44,047 nt of DNA from an uncultured Dorea sp. (lineage in GTDB: Bacteria > Bacillota > Clostridia > Lachnospirales > Lachnospiraceae). Under the pieces are notes generated by a model, which worked only from the letters and a program-made list of their open reading frames with translations, had not been told where the DNA came from and made no database searches. The DNA is taken from the NCBI GenBank assembly GCA_947063855.1, contig CAMSTW010000024.1:1-44047 (forward strand), given 5' to 3'. Positions 17,551 to 25,853 of the stretch are shown here, one piece after another; the first letter of the stretch is position 1, and the number at the start of each line of letters is the position of its first letter. Position numbers and translations under genes: made by a program.

Positions 17551-18279
17551 CTATTTCACTGCAATCTGTCCCAGCACTTCCCCAATCGGCGCCGCGATGC
17601 TAAGCTCTGCCCCAACCTCTCTCGCTGTCGCGCTCTTATTGATCACCACCAGATGCTTCCCCCGGAAATAATCAATGAATCCTGCCGCGGGATAAACCAC
17701 AAGGGACGTTCCTCCGATAATCAGCGTATCCGCCTGGCTGATTGCCTGAATGCTCTTCTTTATCACGTCAGAATCCAGGCCTTCTTCGTACAATACGACG
17801 TCCGGCTTAATCCTTCCGCCGCAGTTGCACCTGGGGATTCCGTCAGAACTCTTTACATAGGCGGCATCGTAGAATTTCCCGCACTTCTGGCAGTAATTGC
17901 GGTGGATGCTTCCATGCAGTTCCAGCACATTCTCACTGCCCGCCGCCTGGTGCAGTCCGTCAATATTCTGAGTAATTACTGCGCTGAGTTTCCCTGCTTT
18001 CTCAAGTTGTGCCAGCTTTTGATGTGCCTGATTGGGCTGCGCATCCAGAAACATCATCTTCTCCTTATAAAACTCATAGAAACCTTCTGTATTCTGTACA
18101 AAGAAACTGTGACTTACAATCTGCTCCGGTGAATACTTGTACTTCTGCTGATACAGACCGTCCGCACTCCTGAAATCCGGGATGTTACTCTCCGTGGACA
18201 CTCCTGCCCCGCCAAAGAAAACGATACGATTGCTGTCGTCGATAATCTCCTGTAATCTCCTTACTTCCTCTTCATACAT
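17551..18279 (-). CDS. cobB: NAD-dependent protein deacylase, Sir2/CobB family
   Basis: 242 residues from ATG 18279 with AGGAGGAG upstream; a longer open frame to 18645 is rejected because it reads through the promoter. The NAD-binding motif FFGGAGVSTESNIPDFRS is at about 19-36, the TQNIDGLH motif and the ELHGS catalytic histidine lie at mid-protein, and a zinc ribbon is formed by CQKC and CNC. It removes acyl groups from lysines of cytoplasmic enzymes such as acetyl-CoA synthetase. It stands alone with its own promoter, divergent from the DUF4869 module. Confidence 0.95.
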   Translation of the reverse strand: MYEEEVRRLQEIIDDSNRIVFFGGAGVSTESNIPDFRSADGLYQQKYKYSPEQIVSHSFFVQNTEGFYEFYKEKMMFLDAQPNQAHQKLAQLEKAGKLSAVITQNIDGLHQAAGSENVLELHGSIHRNYCQKCGKFYDAAYVKSSDGIPRCNCGGRIKPDVVLYEEGLDSDVIKKSIQAISQADTLIIGGTSLVVYPAAGFIDYFRGKHLVVINKSATAREVGAELSIAAPIGEVLGQIAVK

Positions 18280-18304
18280 GGCGTCTCCTCCTTCTTTGTA
18301 ATTC

Positions 18305-18333
18305 AATATATTACTTTGTACTGGGTTTGTCAA
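18305..18333 (-). promoter_or_regulatory. Promoter of the sirtuin gene
   Basis: On the minus strand TTGACA (18328-18333), a 17-base spacer and TATATT (18305-18310), about 25 bases before the start codon. Confidence 0.75.
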
Positions 18334-18433
18334 CATATCATCACCTGTACTCCTTTGACAGTGAATCGAACAGACACAATTCATACTGCTTGTGTTAAAA
18401 GTTCCGAAGCATGTTTGAAAATTCATTAATTCA

Positions 18434-18462
18434 TTGATTTCTGCATCTATGTATGTTACATT
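18434..18462 (+). promoter_or_regulatory. Candidate promoter of the DUF4869 module
   Basis: TTGATT (18434-18439), a 17-base spacer and TACATT (18457-18462), about 33 bases before the ATG of the first module gene. Confidence 0.5.
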
Positions 18463-18495
18463 AATCCGAAAGAAGCTGCATGGGAGGACGAGCGT

Positions 18496-18945
18496 ATGCT
18501 GAAAATCATTTTTGGAGATATTGACAATTCCATATATCATCCGCCAACTTATTTTGACAACCAGTATGAGGATGAGTGGATTACAGATCCTCTGTCCATA
18601 GAGATGATAAGAGATATCGATAAATCGGAAGTTATCAGCGCACATCTGATTGATAGTCCGATACTCGGCCCTATTTCCCCAAAGGAGATCTCCGGCGGAG
18701 TGAAGACACTTATGCTTATGGCTTTTGATGAGTCCGGGAAAATATTCAACGCGTCATCCTGCGGGGATAATTGTGCCAAATGGATTGTAGAGATTGGGCG
18801 AAGGAAGGATCTGACCATCAATCTGCATCATGTGCTGGATTTTAGTTCGGCAGGCGAATTCGATGCATGGATGCTTAATACCGGCAAGATGATCCACGGA
18901 TACCGTGAATATCTGGAAGAGGCATTGCGAATAAAGGAGCGGTAA
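18496..18945 (+). CDS. DUF4869 family protein
   Basis: 149 residues, preceded by GGGAGG. The N-terminus (MLKIIFGDIDNSIYHPP, then an acidic NQYEDEWI) and the overall length match the DUF4869 family as I know it; no function is established. There is no signal peptide, membrane segment or catalytic motif that I can identify. The next gene starts three bases after its stop, with the ribosome site of that gene inside this one, so the two proteins are made together and probably act together. The fold could be that of a small single-domain cytoplasmic protein. Confidence 0.75.
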   Translation: MLKIIFGDIDNSIYHPPTYFDNQYEDEWITDPLSIEMIRDIDKSEVISAHLIDSPILGPISPKEISGGVKTLMLMAFDESGKIFNASSCGDNCAKWIVEIGRRKDLTINLHHVLDFSSAGEFDAWMLNTGKMIHGYREYLEEALRIKER

Positions 18946-18948
18946 CGT

Positions 18949-19917
18949 ATGAAAGGTAAATACCATGTCATGGTACAGAACAACAGGATTCGTTATGAAT
19001 TCGACATAAAAAGAAATATTACGATTATCCGCGGCGACAGTGCAACCGGGAAGACGACGCTGTATTCGATGATCGCACTTGCCGCAAGACTCGGCGACAG
19101 TTCAGGAATCGAAGTGCGGTGCGAGAAGAAATGCCGTACCTTAGACGATCTTGACTGGAAATTAATATTGCCTGCACTGCATGATCATATCATTTTTCTG
19201 GATGAAGATAACCTGTTTATCAAGACAACTGAATTTTCACGGATGGTCAGGGAATCTGATAATTATTTTGTAATAATCACCCGGGAGGATCTGGCCAATC
19301 TGCCGTATTCCGTAGAAGAAATATATGGAATACATGCTGCCGGAAAATATCATGGTACAAAAAGGATTTATAACGAATTTTATCATATATACAGTTTTAT
19401 GGATTTTCCGGAGACAGTAAAACCAGACGAAGTTATAGTCGAAGATTCTAATTCAGGATATGATTTTTTCCACAGCGTGTGTGATGAACATCATATCGCA
19501 TGCAAAAGCGCCGGTGGAAAATCAAAGATAAAGGATGCATTACAGATATCAAATCAAGGAAACGTGCTTGTTATCGCAGACGGCGCCTCCATAGGCTCAG
19601 AGATGAACGAGTTGTTCCAATATATGAAATTGCACCCGGATACAAAATGCTATCTTCCCGAATCCTTTGAATGGATAATTTTAAAATCTGGTCTTATAGA
19701 CGGAAATGAAGTTCAGGAAATCCTGTCGCATCCGCAGGATTTTATAGATAGCCAGGATTATTTCAGTTGGGAACGATTTTTTACAACTCTTCTTATCCAG
19801 TATACGCAAGACACTTATCTTCATTATAGTAAACATAGACTGAACGAAGTTTACCTTCATGACAGGTCGAAGATGATGATCTTGAAGGTTATGGAAAAAA
19901 TCGTGCTGGGAGATTGA
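18949..19917 (+). CDS. P-loop protein of unknown function, partner of DUF4869 protein
   Basis: 322 residues. A Walker A motif, RGDSATGKTTLYS (about 28-40), and a possible Walker B (HIIFLDEDNLF, about 82-92) indicate an NTPase. In the second half VIVEDSNSGYDFF (about 163) and NVLVIADGASIGSEM (about 205) recall the glutamate and acidic strands of TOPRIM-like domains, although the usual DxD pair is not intact. I do not recognise a characterised relative; homologues are sometimes annotated loosely as initiation-factor-like, which nothing here supports. It is coupled to the DUF4869 gene and convergent with fabT. Confidence 0.7.
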   Translation: MKGKYHVMVQNNRIRYEFDIKRNITIIRGDSATGKTTLYSMIALAARLGDSSGIEVRCEKKCRTLDDLDWKLILPALHDHIIFLDEDNLFIKTTEFSRMVRESDNYFVIITREDLANLPYSVEEIYGIHAAGKYHGTKRIYNEFYHIYSFMDFPETVKPDEVIVEDSNSGYDFFHSVCDEHHIACKSAGGKSKIKDALQISNQGNVLVIADGASIGSEMNELFQYMKLHPDTKCYLPESFEWIILKSGLIDGNEVQEILSHPQDFIDSQDYFSWERFFTTLLIQYTQDTYLHYSKHRLNEVYLHDRSKMMILKVMEKIVLGD

Positions 19918-19940
19918 AACCGCAGCCTAAAATGAGAGAA

Positions 19941-19968
19941 GGAGACTGCCTCCTTATGAAGCGTCTCC
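19941..19968. terminator. Weak hairpin between convergent genes
   Basis: GGAGAC (19941-19946) pairs with GTCTCC (19963-19968), followed on the plus strand by CTTCCCTTT. It overlaps the last codons of the leftward MarR gene. Confidence 0.4.
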
Positions 19969-20436
19969 CTTCCCTTTATGAACGTCTAACCTGTTCTGGC
20001 TATACCCTGTGAAGAACTCTGAGAGTGCATCCAGCGTCTTAAGCAGTACCGGCATCTCCTTCTCATCCAGCTTATCCACCACAGCCTGGGTCATCTGTCT
20101 GTGGTAATCCTCATGATGCCTGTAAGCCCTGACTCCCTTTGGCGTCAGCTTCACAAACACCACCCGCCGGTCTTCTTCACTCCTTCGGCGTTCCACATAT
20201 TTCTTATTCACAAGACTGTTCATCGCCGTTGTAAGTGAACCAACCGTTATGTTCAGCTTCCTGGCAATGGAAGACATATTCTTACCGTCGCCTGTACCGA
20301 CCGCCTCGATGACATGCATATCATTGTTGGTCAGATCCTTGAATTCTTCCGTGATAATCGCCTTCTCCTCAAGTTCCCAGATCTCATTGATCAGGTTCAC
20401 CAGAACATTATTAATCGTAGTATATGCCTCTTCCAT
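19954..20436 (-). CDS. fabT: MarR family regulator, FabT-like, last gene of the fab operon
   Basis: 160 residues from the second ATG (20436), which has AGGAGG nine bases upstream; the first ATG is only three bases from it. A winged helix-turn-helix spans about 40-110, with recognition helix KLNITVGSLTTAMNSLVNKKYV and wing RRSEEDRRVVFVKLTPKG. MarR proteins of this size linked to fab genes are FabT-type repressors, which bind DNA together with acyl-ACP. The operon promoter carries four boxes of the TTTTG-N5-CAAAA type known for FabT, so autogenous control of fatty acid synthesis is likely. Unlike in streptococci, the gene is at the distal end of the operon. Confidence 0.8.
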   Translation of the reverse strand: MEEAYTTINNVLVNLINEIWELEEKAIITEEFKDLTNNDMHVIEAVGTGDGKNMSSIARKLNITVGSLTTAMNSLVNKKYVERRRSEEDRRVVFVKLTPKGVRAYRHHEDYHRQMTQAVVDKLDEKEMPVLLKTLDALSEFFTGYSQNRLDVHKGKGDAS

Positions 20437-20488
20437 TCCCATTCACCTCCTCAAGAGCTGCACACTCTTCCGGCATCTCTGCCTTCTA

Positions 20489-21607
20489 TTATACGCTCTC
20501 TCCAAGCAAAGAATCAATCACTTCTTTTACTGTTTCCAGACGTTCTGCTTTATATGCATATGCGCCGCAGAATAGCAGGGCGTCGTCCGTCTCTCCCTTT
20601 GCCGCGTGAATCAGGGCGTCTGTGATACAGTAGGGAATCTCGGACGGATTACATTGGTTTAAGCACCTGTGGCACGGACTGTGGGGAATCTGCTCTCCTG
20701 CCATGACCTTCTTCATAAATGGATTCATGATTGCCCGCCCCGGCATGCCCACCGGACTCTTTACGATGGCGATATCTGCCTCATCCGCATGGAGATAGGC
20801 TTCCTTATAGCGGATATCTGCGTCGCACTCCTTAGTCGTTACAAATCTAGTCGCCACCTGGATGGCATCCACCCCCAATGAAAATGCATGTGCGGCTTGG
20901 CTGCTGTCTGCGATGCCTCCGCCAAGGGCTGTGGGAATCCTGCATTTGAACTGTGTTTCATATTCCCTGACTATACTGAGGATTCTGATAACCTCCTGAT
21001 CATAGGATTCTCCCACGTCATGCGCAGGTTCTTCCACATGCGAAATCTTGCCTTCCACGTCCACGCCGTACTCTGTAAGCTGCTCCTTCGTGAATCCAAG
21101 GTGTCCTCCTGCCTTTGGGCCTTCAATCACCAGAAGGTCCGGCATACGCCTGTATTTCTTCCCCCAGTATCTTAAGATGACCCTGGCAGATTTCTCCGTA
21201 GATACGATGGGAGCAAGCTTCACGTCAGATTCTCCGGCAATCTTAGGCAGATCCACAGGAAGGCCTGCCCCGGAGATGATCATGTCCGCGCCCGCGTCAA
21301 TCGCCGCCCTGACATACTCTTCATAATGGCGCATAGCCACCATGAGATTGAAGCCGATGATTCCATCCGGCGCAATCGCCCGGGCCTTCTCATACTCTTT
21401 CTTAATGGCTCTTAGGTTCGCTTCTTTGGTGTTCGTGTCAAAATCCGGCTCCCGAAAACCAATCTGAGCGGCAGAGATCACTCCTATGCCGCCCTCCTTC
21501 GCAACTGCTCCGGCAAGTCTGCCAAGGCTTATGCCTACTCCCATCCCGCCCTGGATTACCGGAACACCTGCTTCTATATTTCCTATTTTCAATGGATGTA
21601 TGTTCAT
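20489..21607 (-). CDS. FMN-dependent nitronate monooxygenase/FabK-like oxidoreductase
   Basis: 372 residues from the third of three consecutive ATGs, the one seven bases from GGAG. The TIM-barrel start VPVIQGGMGVGISLGRLAGA and the segments IISGAGLP, EGPKAGGHLG and TALGGGIAD are the FMN- and phosphate-binding signature of the NMO/FabK superfamily. A C-terminal cysteine-rich segment (HRCLNQCNPSEIPYC) is extra compared with FabK. The operon already has a FabK, and this protein is longer and distinct, so it may be a second enoyl-ACP reductase, a nitronate-detoxifying enzyme, or an enzyme of lipid modification. It lies between accDA and the regulator gene, 12 bases after accDA. Confidence 0.85.
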   Translation of the reverse strand: MNIHPLKIGNIEAGVPVIQGGMGVGISLGRLAGAVAKEGGIGVISAAQIGFREPDFDTNTKEANLRAIKKEYEKARAIAPDGIIGFNLMVAMRHYEEYVRAAIDAGADMIISGAGLPVDLPKIAGESDVKLAPIVSTEKSARVILRYWGKKYRRMPDLLVIEGPKAGGHLGFTKEQLTEYGVDVEGKISHVEEPAHDVGESYDQEVIRILSIVREYETQFKCRIPTALGGGIADSSQAAHAFSLGVDAIQVATRFVTTKECDADIRYKEAYLHADEADIAIVKSPVGMPGRAIMNPFMKKVMAGEQIPHSPCHRCLNQCNPSEIPYCITDALIHAAKGETDDALLFCGAYAYKAERLETVKEVIDSLLGESV

Positions 21608-21625
21608 CATCATTCTCCAATCCTT

Positions 21626-23368
21626 CTACATCTTGCGGAATCTGTCATAACGGCGCTTTGTAAGCTCTTCTCCGGACATTTTCCCATACCGGTCCAGGAA
21701 ACACTCCATCTTACTCTCCAGAATGCGCGTAACCTCTTTCAGATTCTCAATCGTATAAGGAGCCGGCTCTGCCAGTACCTCTTCTACGATCCCCATGCAG
21801 TACAGATCCTCTGCTGTAAGACGCATCACGCCTGCCGCTTCCTCGGCTTTCGAGCTGTCTTTCCACAGGATGCTCGCGAACCCTTCCGGAGACAGGATGG
21901 AATAGACGGAGTTCTCCAGCATCCACACCTCGTCTGCCACCGCCATGGCAAGGGCGCCGCCGCTTCCCCCTTCTCCGATGATAACGGACAGGACCGGAAC
22001 CTTAAGGCCGGACATCTCGTAGATATTCCTTGCAATGGCTTCTCCCTGTCCCCGCTCTTCTGCTTCTAATCCGCAGAAGGCGCCCGGCGTATCCACGAAG
22101 CAGATGACCGGACGGTGGAATTTCTCCGCCTGCTTCATCAGACGCAGCGCCTTACGGTATCCGTCGGGGGACGGCATGCCGAAGTTACGCTCGATATTCT
22201 CCCTGGTATTCGTTCCTTTCGCCTGTGCAATCACAGTCACCGGCATGCCCCGAAACAACGCTACGCCTCCGATAACCGCCTTGTCGTCCGCATAATACCG
22301 GTCTCCGTGGAACTCGATAAAATCTGTGAATAACGCATGGATATAATCACTTCCCACAGGACGGTCGTTCATCCTTGACAGAAGGACACGGTCCCATCCG
22401 GATGCAAGCTGGTTATTGAGGGATAATTCTCCATTCCCGTCTTCTTTCAACCAGGCAGATTCGTTCCGTTTCTCTTGCTTTGCTACTTCTCCCGGGGAAG
22501 GGCATCTTTCTTCCTTATGCAGCATCAGGATCTGGGACAGTGTCTGCTTCATCTGCGGCCGCTCCACAATCCCGTCTATGAAACCATGCTCAAGAAGGAA
22601 TTCCGAACGCTGAAAACCCTTGGGCAGCTTCTGCCCGATGGTCTGCTCGATCACCCTTGGTCCCGCGAATCCAATCAGCGCCTTTGGTTCTGCAAGGATC
22701 ACGTCTCCTAACATGGCGAAGCTTGCCGTCACGCCGCCGGTCGTCGGATCTGTCAGTACGCTGATATACAGAAGTCCCGCGTCGCTGTGCCTCTTAAGCG
22801 CCGCGGAGGTCTTCGCCATCTGCATCAGGGAAATGATTCCCTCCTGCATCCTTGCCCCGCCGGAGCAGGCGAACAGTATCACCGGCAGGCGTTCCTTCGT
22901 CGCCCGTTCCACGGCTCTTGCAATCTTCTCTCCGACCACTTCTCCCATGCTCGCCATCAGGAAACGTCCGTCGCAGACGCCCAGGACGGTCTCTGTCCCG
23001 TCGATACGCGCCTTCCCTGTGACAACCGCTTCGTCAAGTCCGGTCTTCTCCTTAAGCATACGCAGCTTCTCTTCATACCCTTTGTATTCCAGCGGATTCG
23101 GCGTCGTAAGACCCTCATCCCATTCCTCGAATGTACCCTCGTCTGTCACCATCTCAATCCGGCGGTATGCATGTACGCGGAAATATCCTCCGCATTTTGG
23201 ACAGATATAATAATCCTTCTTCACGTCCTCCGCGATAATCGCACTGCCGCATTTGTTACATTTCCGCAAGAGACCCTCCGGCACCTCCGGCTTTGCGGAG
23301 TTTAACGATATATATCCTTTTCTTCCAGACGAAAGTCTGGTCTTCTTAAATACATTATCCAGCTTCAT
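21626..23368 (-). CDS. accDA: Acetyl-CoA carboxylase carboxyltransferase, fused beta-alpha subunit
   Basis: 580 residues from ATG 23368, preceded by AGGGG; a GTG at 23389 is less likely. The first half is AccD: a zinc ribbon ([16 protein letters not shown], about 33-60) and the biotin-site region [19 protein letters not shown] (around 166). After a linker at about 285-320 the second half is Acc[21 protein letters not shown] and [20 protein letters not shown]. The two are separate genes in most bacteria; here they are one polypeptide. It transfers the carboxyl group from biotin on AccB to acetyl-CoA, giving malonyl-CoA, in the cytoplasm. Confidence 0.95.
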   Translation of the reverse strand: MKLDNVFKKTRLSSGRKGYISLNSAKPEVPEGLLRKCNKCGSAIIAEDVKKDYYICPKCGGYFRVHAYRRIEMVTDEGTFEEWDEGLTTPNPLEYKGYEEKLRMLKEKTGLDEAVVTGKARIDGTETVLGVCDGRFLMASMGEVVGEKIARAVERATKERLPVILFACSGGARMQEGIISLMQMAKTSAALKRHSDAGLLYISVLTDPTTGGVTASFAMLGDVILAEPKALIGFAGPRVIEQTIGQKLPKGFQRSEFLLEHGFIDGIVERPQMKQTLSQILMLHKEERCPSPGEVAKQEKRNESAWLKEDGNGELSLNNQLASGWDRVLLSRMNDRPVGSDYIHALFTDFIEFHGDRYYADDKAVIGGVALFRGMPVTVIAQAKGTNTRENIERNFGMPSPDGYRKALRLMKQAEKFHRPVICFVDTPGAFCGLEAEERGQGEAIARNIYEMSGLKVPVLSVIIGEGGSGGALAMAVADEVWMLENSVYSILSPEGFASILWKDSSKAEEAAGVMRLTAEDLYCMGIVEEVLAEPAPYTIENLKEVTRILESKMECFLDRYGKMSGEELTKRRYDRFRKM

Positions 23369-23396
23369 ATTATATCCCCTATTTCTCACTGTCCGT

Positions 23397-23476
23397 ATTG
23401 GCAGGTTGGCGTTTTGCTTCTTGTTTCCTCTGCTTCATTGGCAGGTTGGCGTTTTGCTTCTTGATTTCTATGCTTT
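23397..23476. repeat. 40-base tandem duplication at the 3' end of accC
   Basis: Two copies, 23397-23436 and 23437-23476, about 85% identical and starting ATTGGCAGGTTGGCGTTTTG. The second overlaps the last codons of accC, so the event duplicated the gene tail and its 3' flank. Confidence 0.85.
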
Positions 23477-24832
23477 AAGCGCCGCCTTAAGCGCCTCTTC
23501 ATTTTCCGCAATAAACTCAATGTCTATATCCCCGGAGAGATAATCCGGCCGGTTCAGGATCTCGTACTGATAATCCACATTGGTATCAATTCCTTCGATG
23601 ATCACTTCACCAAGCGCGCTCTGCATCTTCCGCACGGCTTCCTTCCGGTTCTTCGCCCACACGATGAGCTTCGCCACCATGGAATCATAGTACGGAGGTA
23701 TGCTGTACCCGCTGTAGATGGCAGAATCAATCCGTATCCCCTTGCCGCCCGGCAGATACATATCCGTAATGGTTCCGGGAGACGGGCGGAAGCCCTTCGC
23801 AGGGTTCTCCGCGTTGATCCGGCACTCGATGGCATGACCGTTCAGGTGAATATCCTCCTGTGTATAGGAAAGCTTCCTGCCGGACGCAATCCTTAACTGC
23901 TCCTTGATCAGGTCAATCCCTGTCACCCATTCCGTCACCGGATGCTCCACCTGGATACGGGTGTTCATTTCCATAAAATAAAAGTTCCCGCTCTTTTCCA
24001 GAAGGAATTCTATGGTTCCTGCATTCTGATAACCTGCCGCCTTCGCCGCTTTCACAGCCGCCTCTCCCATCCGTCCACGCAGGTCCTCTGACAAGGCGAC
24101 GGACGGAGATTCCTCAATCATCTTCTGGTGGTTGCGCTGGATGGAACAGTCGCGCTCTCCCAGATGGACCACATTGCCATACTGATCTGCCAGGATCTGG
24201 AACTCGATATGTCTGGGTCTCTGTACGAAATGCTCGATATACATGGTGTTATCGCCGAACGCCATCTGCGTCTCCTTCTGGGCGGTCTGAAAGCTGTGGG
24301 CGAATTCTTCCGGCGTACCGGCAACCCGCATTCCCTTTCCTCCGCCGCCAAGAGCGGCTTTGACGATGACCGGATATCCGATCTGCGCCGCAATCCGCGC
24401 ACCCTCTTCGGCGTCATAGATGGGTTCGGTGCTTCCGGGAATGACCGGAACGCCTGCCGCCGCCATGGTATTGCGGGCTTCCTGCTTATTTCCAAGCTTC
24501 GCAATGACTTTGGAATCGGGACCGATAAACGTGATATGACACTGCTCGCACAGTTCTGCGAATTTACTGTTCTCCGACAGGAATCCAAAGCCCGGATGTA
24601 TCGCGTCGGCGCCCGTGATGATCGTGGCGCTGATGATGCGGTCCATACTCAGATAGCTTTCCGAAGACGGCGCGGGGCCGATACAGACCGCCTCGTCCGC
24701 AAGCTTCGCATGAAGCGCTTCTCTGTCTGCCTCTGAATACACCGCCACCGTCTCGATTCCCATTTCCCTGCAGGCACGGATGATCCGCACTGCAATCTCG
24801 CCTCGATTGGCGATTAATACTTTCTTGATCAT
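23468..24832 (-). CDS. accC: Acetyl-CoA carboxylase, biotin carboxylase subunit
   Basis: 454 residues from ATG 24832, which has AGGTGAG upstream; a GTG abutting the fabZ stop would add three residues. Standard AccC: KVLIANRGEIAVRIIRACRE at the N-terminus, the ATP-grasp glycine loop KAALGGGGKGMR (about 158), the HIEFQILAD segment (about 208), and EMNTRIQVEHPVTE with the catalytic-region arginine and glutamates (about 285). It carboxylates biotin on AccB using ATP and bicarbonate. It follows fabZ with almost no gap, so it is translationally coupled. Confidence 0.97.
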   Translation of the reverse strand: MIKKVLIANRGEIAVRIIRACREMGIETVAVYSEADREALHAKLADEAVCIGPAPSSESYLSMDRIISATIITGADAIHPGFGFLSENSKFAELCEQCHITFIGPDSKVIAKLGNKQEARNTMAAAGVPVIPGSTEPIYDAEEGARIAAQIGYPVIVKAALGGGGKGMRVAGTPEEFAHSFQTAQKETQMAFGDNTMYIEHFVQRPRHIEFQILADQYGNVVHLGERDCSIQRNHQKMIEESPSVALSEDLRGRMGEAAVKAAKAAGYQNAGTIEFLLEKSGNFYFMEMNTRIQVEHPVTEWVTGIDLIKEQLRIASGRKLSYTQEDIHLNGHAIECRINAENPAKGFRPSPGTITDMYLPGGKGIRIDSAIYSGYSIPPYYDSMVAKLIVWAKNRKEAVRKMQSALGEVIIEGIDTNVDYQYEILNRPDYLSGDIDIEFIAENEEALKAALKA

Positions 24833-24841
24833 ATCGCTCAC

Positions 24842-25267
24842 CTATCCAATCATAAATGTCAGTTCAGCGGTAACGACCGTCTTCCCGTCCACGCTGGCAA
24901 CCGCCTCGCCGACGCCCACCGGTCCTTTGCGCTTGATGATGCGGGTCTCTAAGCGGACCTTGTCCCCGGGAACAATCTTTCCTTTGAATTTGCATTTGTT
25001 AATGCCACCGAAATAAGCCGTCCTGCCCTTGTTCTCTTCCAGGCTGAGGATCGCCACCGCGCCTGCCTGCGCCAGGGCTTCCACGGTCAGGACGCCGGGC
25101 ATCACCGGCTCCCCCGGGAAATGTCCGGCGAAGAAATCCTCACGATAGGTCACACATTTGTACCCGACAGCATACTCGCCCGGCTTGTAATCTTCGATGT
25201 AGTCGATCAGAAGAAACGGATGACGGTGAGGGATGATCTCTTTGATCTGATTGATATCTAAACGCAT
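24842..25267 (-). CDS. fabZ: 3-hydroxyacyl-ACP dehydratase
   Basis: 141 residues, full length, with AGGAGG upstream. The hot-dog fold dehydratase motif AGHFPGEPVMPGVLTVEALAQ (about 47-67) carries the catalytic histidine and glutamate, and IPHRHPFLLID is the family N-terminus. It dehydrates 3-hydroxyacyl-ACP in the elongation cycle. It is the only dehydratase in the operon: no fabM or fabN gene is seen, so how this organism makes unsaturated chains cannot be told from here. Confidence 0.97.
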   Translation of the reverse strand: MRLDINQIKEIIPHRHPFLLIDYIEDYKPGEYAVGYKCVTYREDFFAGHFPGEPVMPGVLTVEALAQAGAVAILSLEENKGRTAYFGGINKCKFKGKIVPGDKVRLETRIIKRKGPVGVGEAVASVDGKTVVTAELTFMIG

Positions 25268-25298
25268 TTATATGTCCTCCTTCCCATGGTCTGGGAAC

Positions 25299-25326
25299 GT
25301 CAAGTGCTTCAGGACCGCACTGACGT
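25299..25326 (-). other. Intercistronic hairpin between accB and fabZ
   Basis: CGTCAAGTGC pairs with GCACTGACG (one bulged A) around a nine-base loop, with no U-tract. It is probably an RNA-stability or processing element in the fab transcript. Confidence 0.4.
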
Positions 25327-25355
25327 GTCTGCAAATGTTTCTGTCAGATAACCCT

Positions 25356-25823
25356 TTACTGAATGCGGAATAACGGCTGGCCATATTCCACCGGCTGTCC
25401 GTTCTCCACCAGTACCTCGGCAATCGTTCCGTCATACTCGCTCTCAATCTCGTTCATAAGCTTCATCGCCTCGATGATTGCCAGCGTCTGTCCCTTCTTC
25501 ACGGTATCGCCCACAGCTACGAAAGGCGCCGCATCCTCTGCGGGAGCCGCATAGAAGGTTCCGACCAGCGGAGATTCTATAAGCTTCCCGGACGGCTTCT
25601 GACCGGCTGTGCTCTCTGCGCCGTCCGTGCTCTCTGCATCTCCTGCAGACGGCACGTTCACGGCTGTTGCCGCCTGACTCATTCCGTATCCTGCTTCACA
25701 GCCTGCTGCCTGCTCCTTCTTCTTTGTCAGGTGCAGCTTCACTCCATTTTCTTCGTATCTGAATCCGGTCAGATCAGACTCGGACACTGTGTTTATCAAT
25801 TTAATAAGATTCTCTATCTCCAT
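25356..25823 (-). CDS. accB: Biotin carboxyl carrier protein of acetyl-CoA carboxylase
   Basis: 155 residues with GGAGG upstream. The N-terminal helix region is followed by a low-complexity linker (about 55-80, with AEST repeats). The biotinyl domain has the lysine target motif [13 protein letters not shown] (about 115-127) and the C-terminal [14 protein letters not shown]. It carries carboxybiotin between AccC and AccDA. It lies between fabF and fabZ in the operon, a common Firmicute order. Confidence 0.97.
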   Translation of the reverse strand: MEIENLIKLINTVSESDLTGFRYEENGVKLHLTKKKEQAAGCEAGYGMSQAATAVNVPSAGDAESTDGAESTAGQKPSGKLIESPLVGTFYAAPAEDAAPFVAVGDTVKKGQTLAIIEAMKLMNEIESEYDGTIAEVLVENGQPVEYGQPLFRIQ

Positions 25824-25853
25824 ACTCTATGAGCCTCCTGGCAAACTGCCAAT

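Noticed and set aside
18355..18360. TTGACA as -35 box for the DUF4869 module
   Set aside because: No acceptable -10 hexamer at 16-18 bases; the TTGATT/TACATT pair closer to the gene fits better.
18280..18645. N-terminal extension of the sirtuin by about 120 residues
   Set aside because: It would read through the predicted promoter at 18305-18333 and has no sirtuin features; ATG 18279 has a strong ribosome site.
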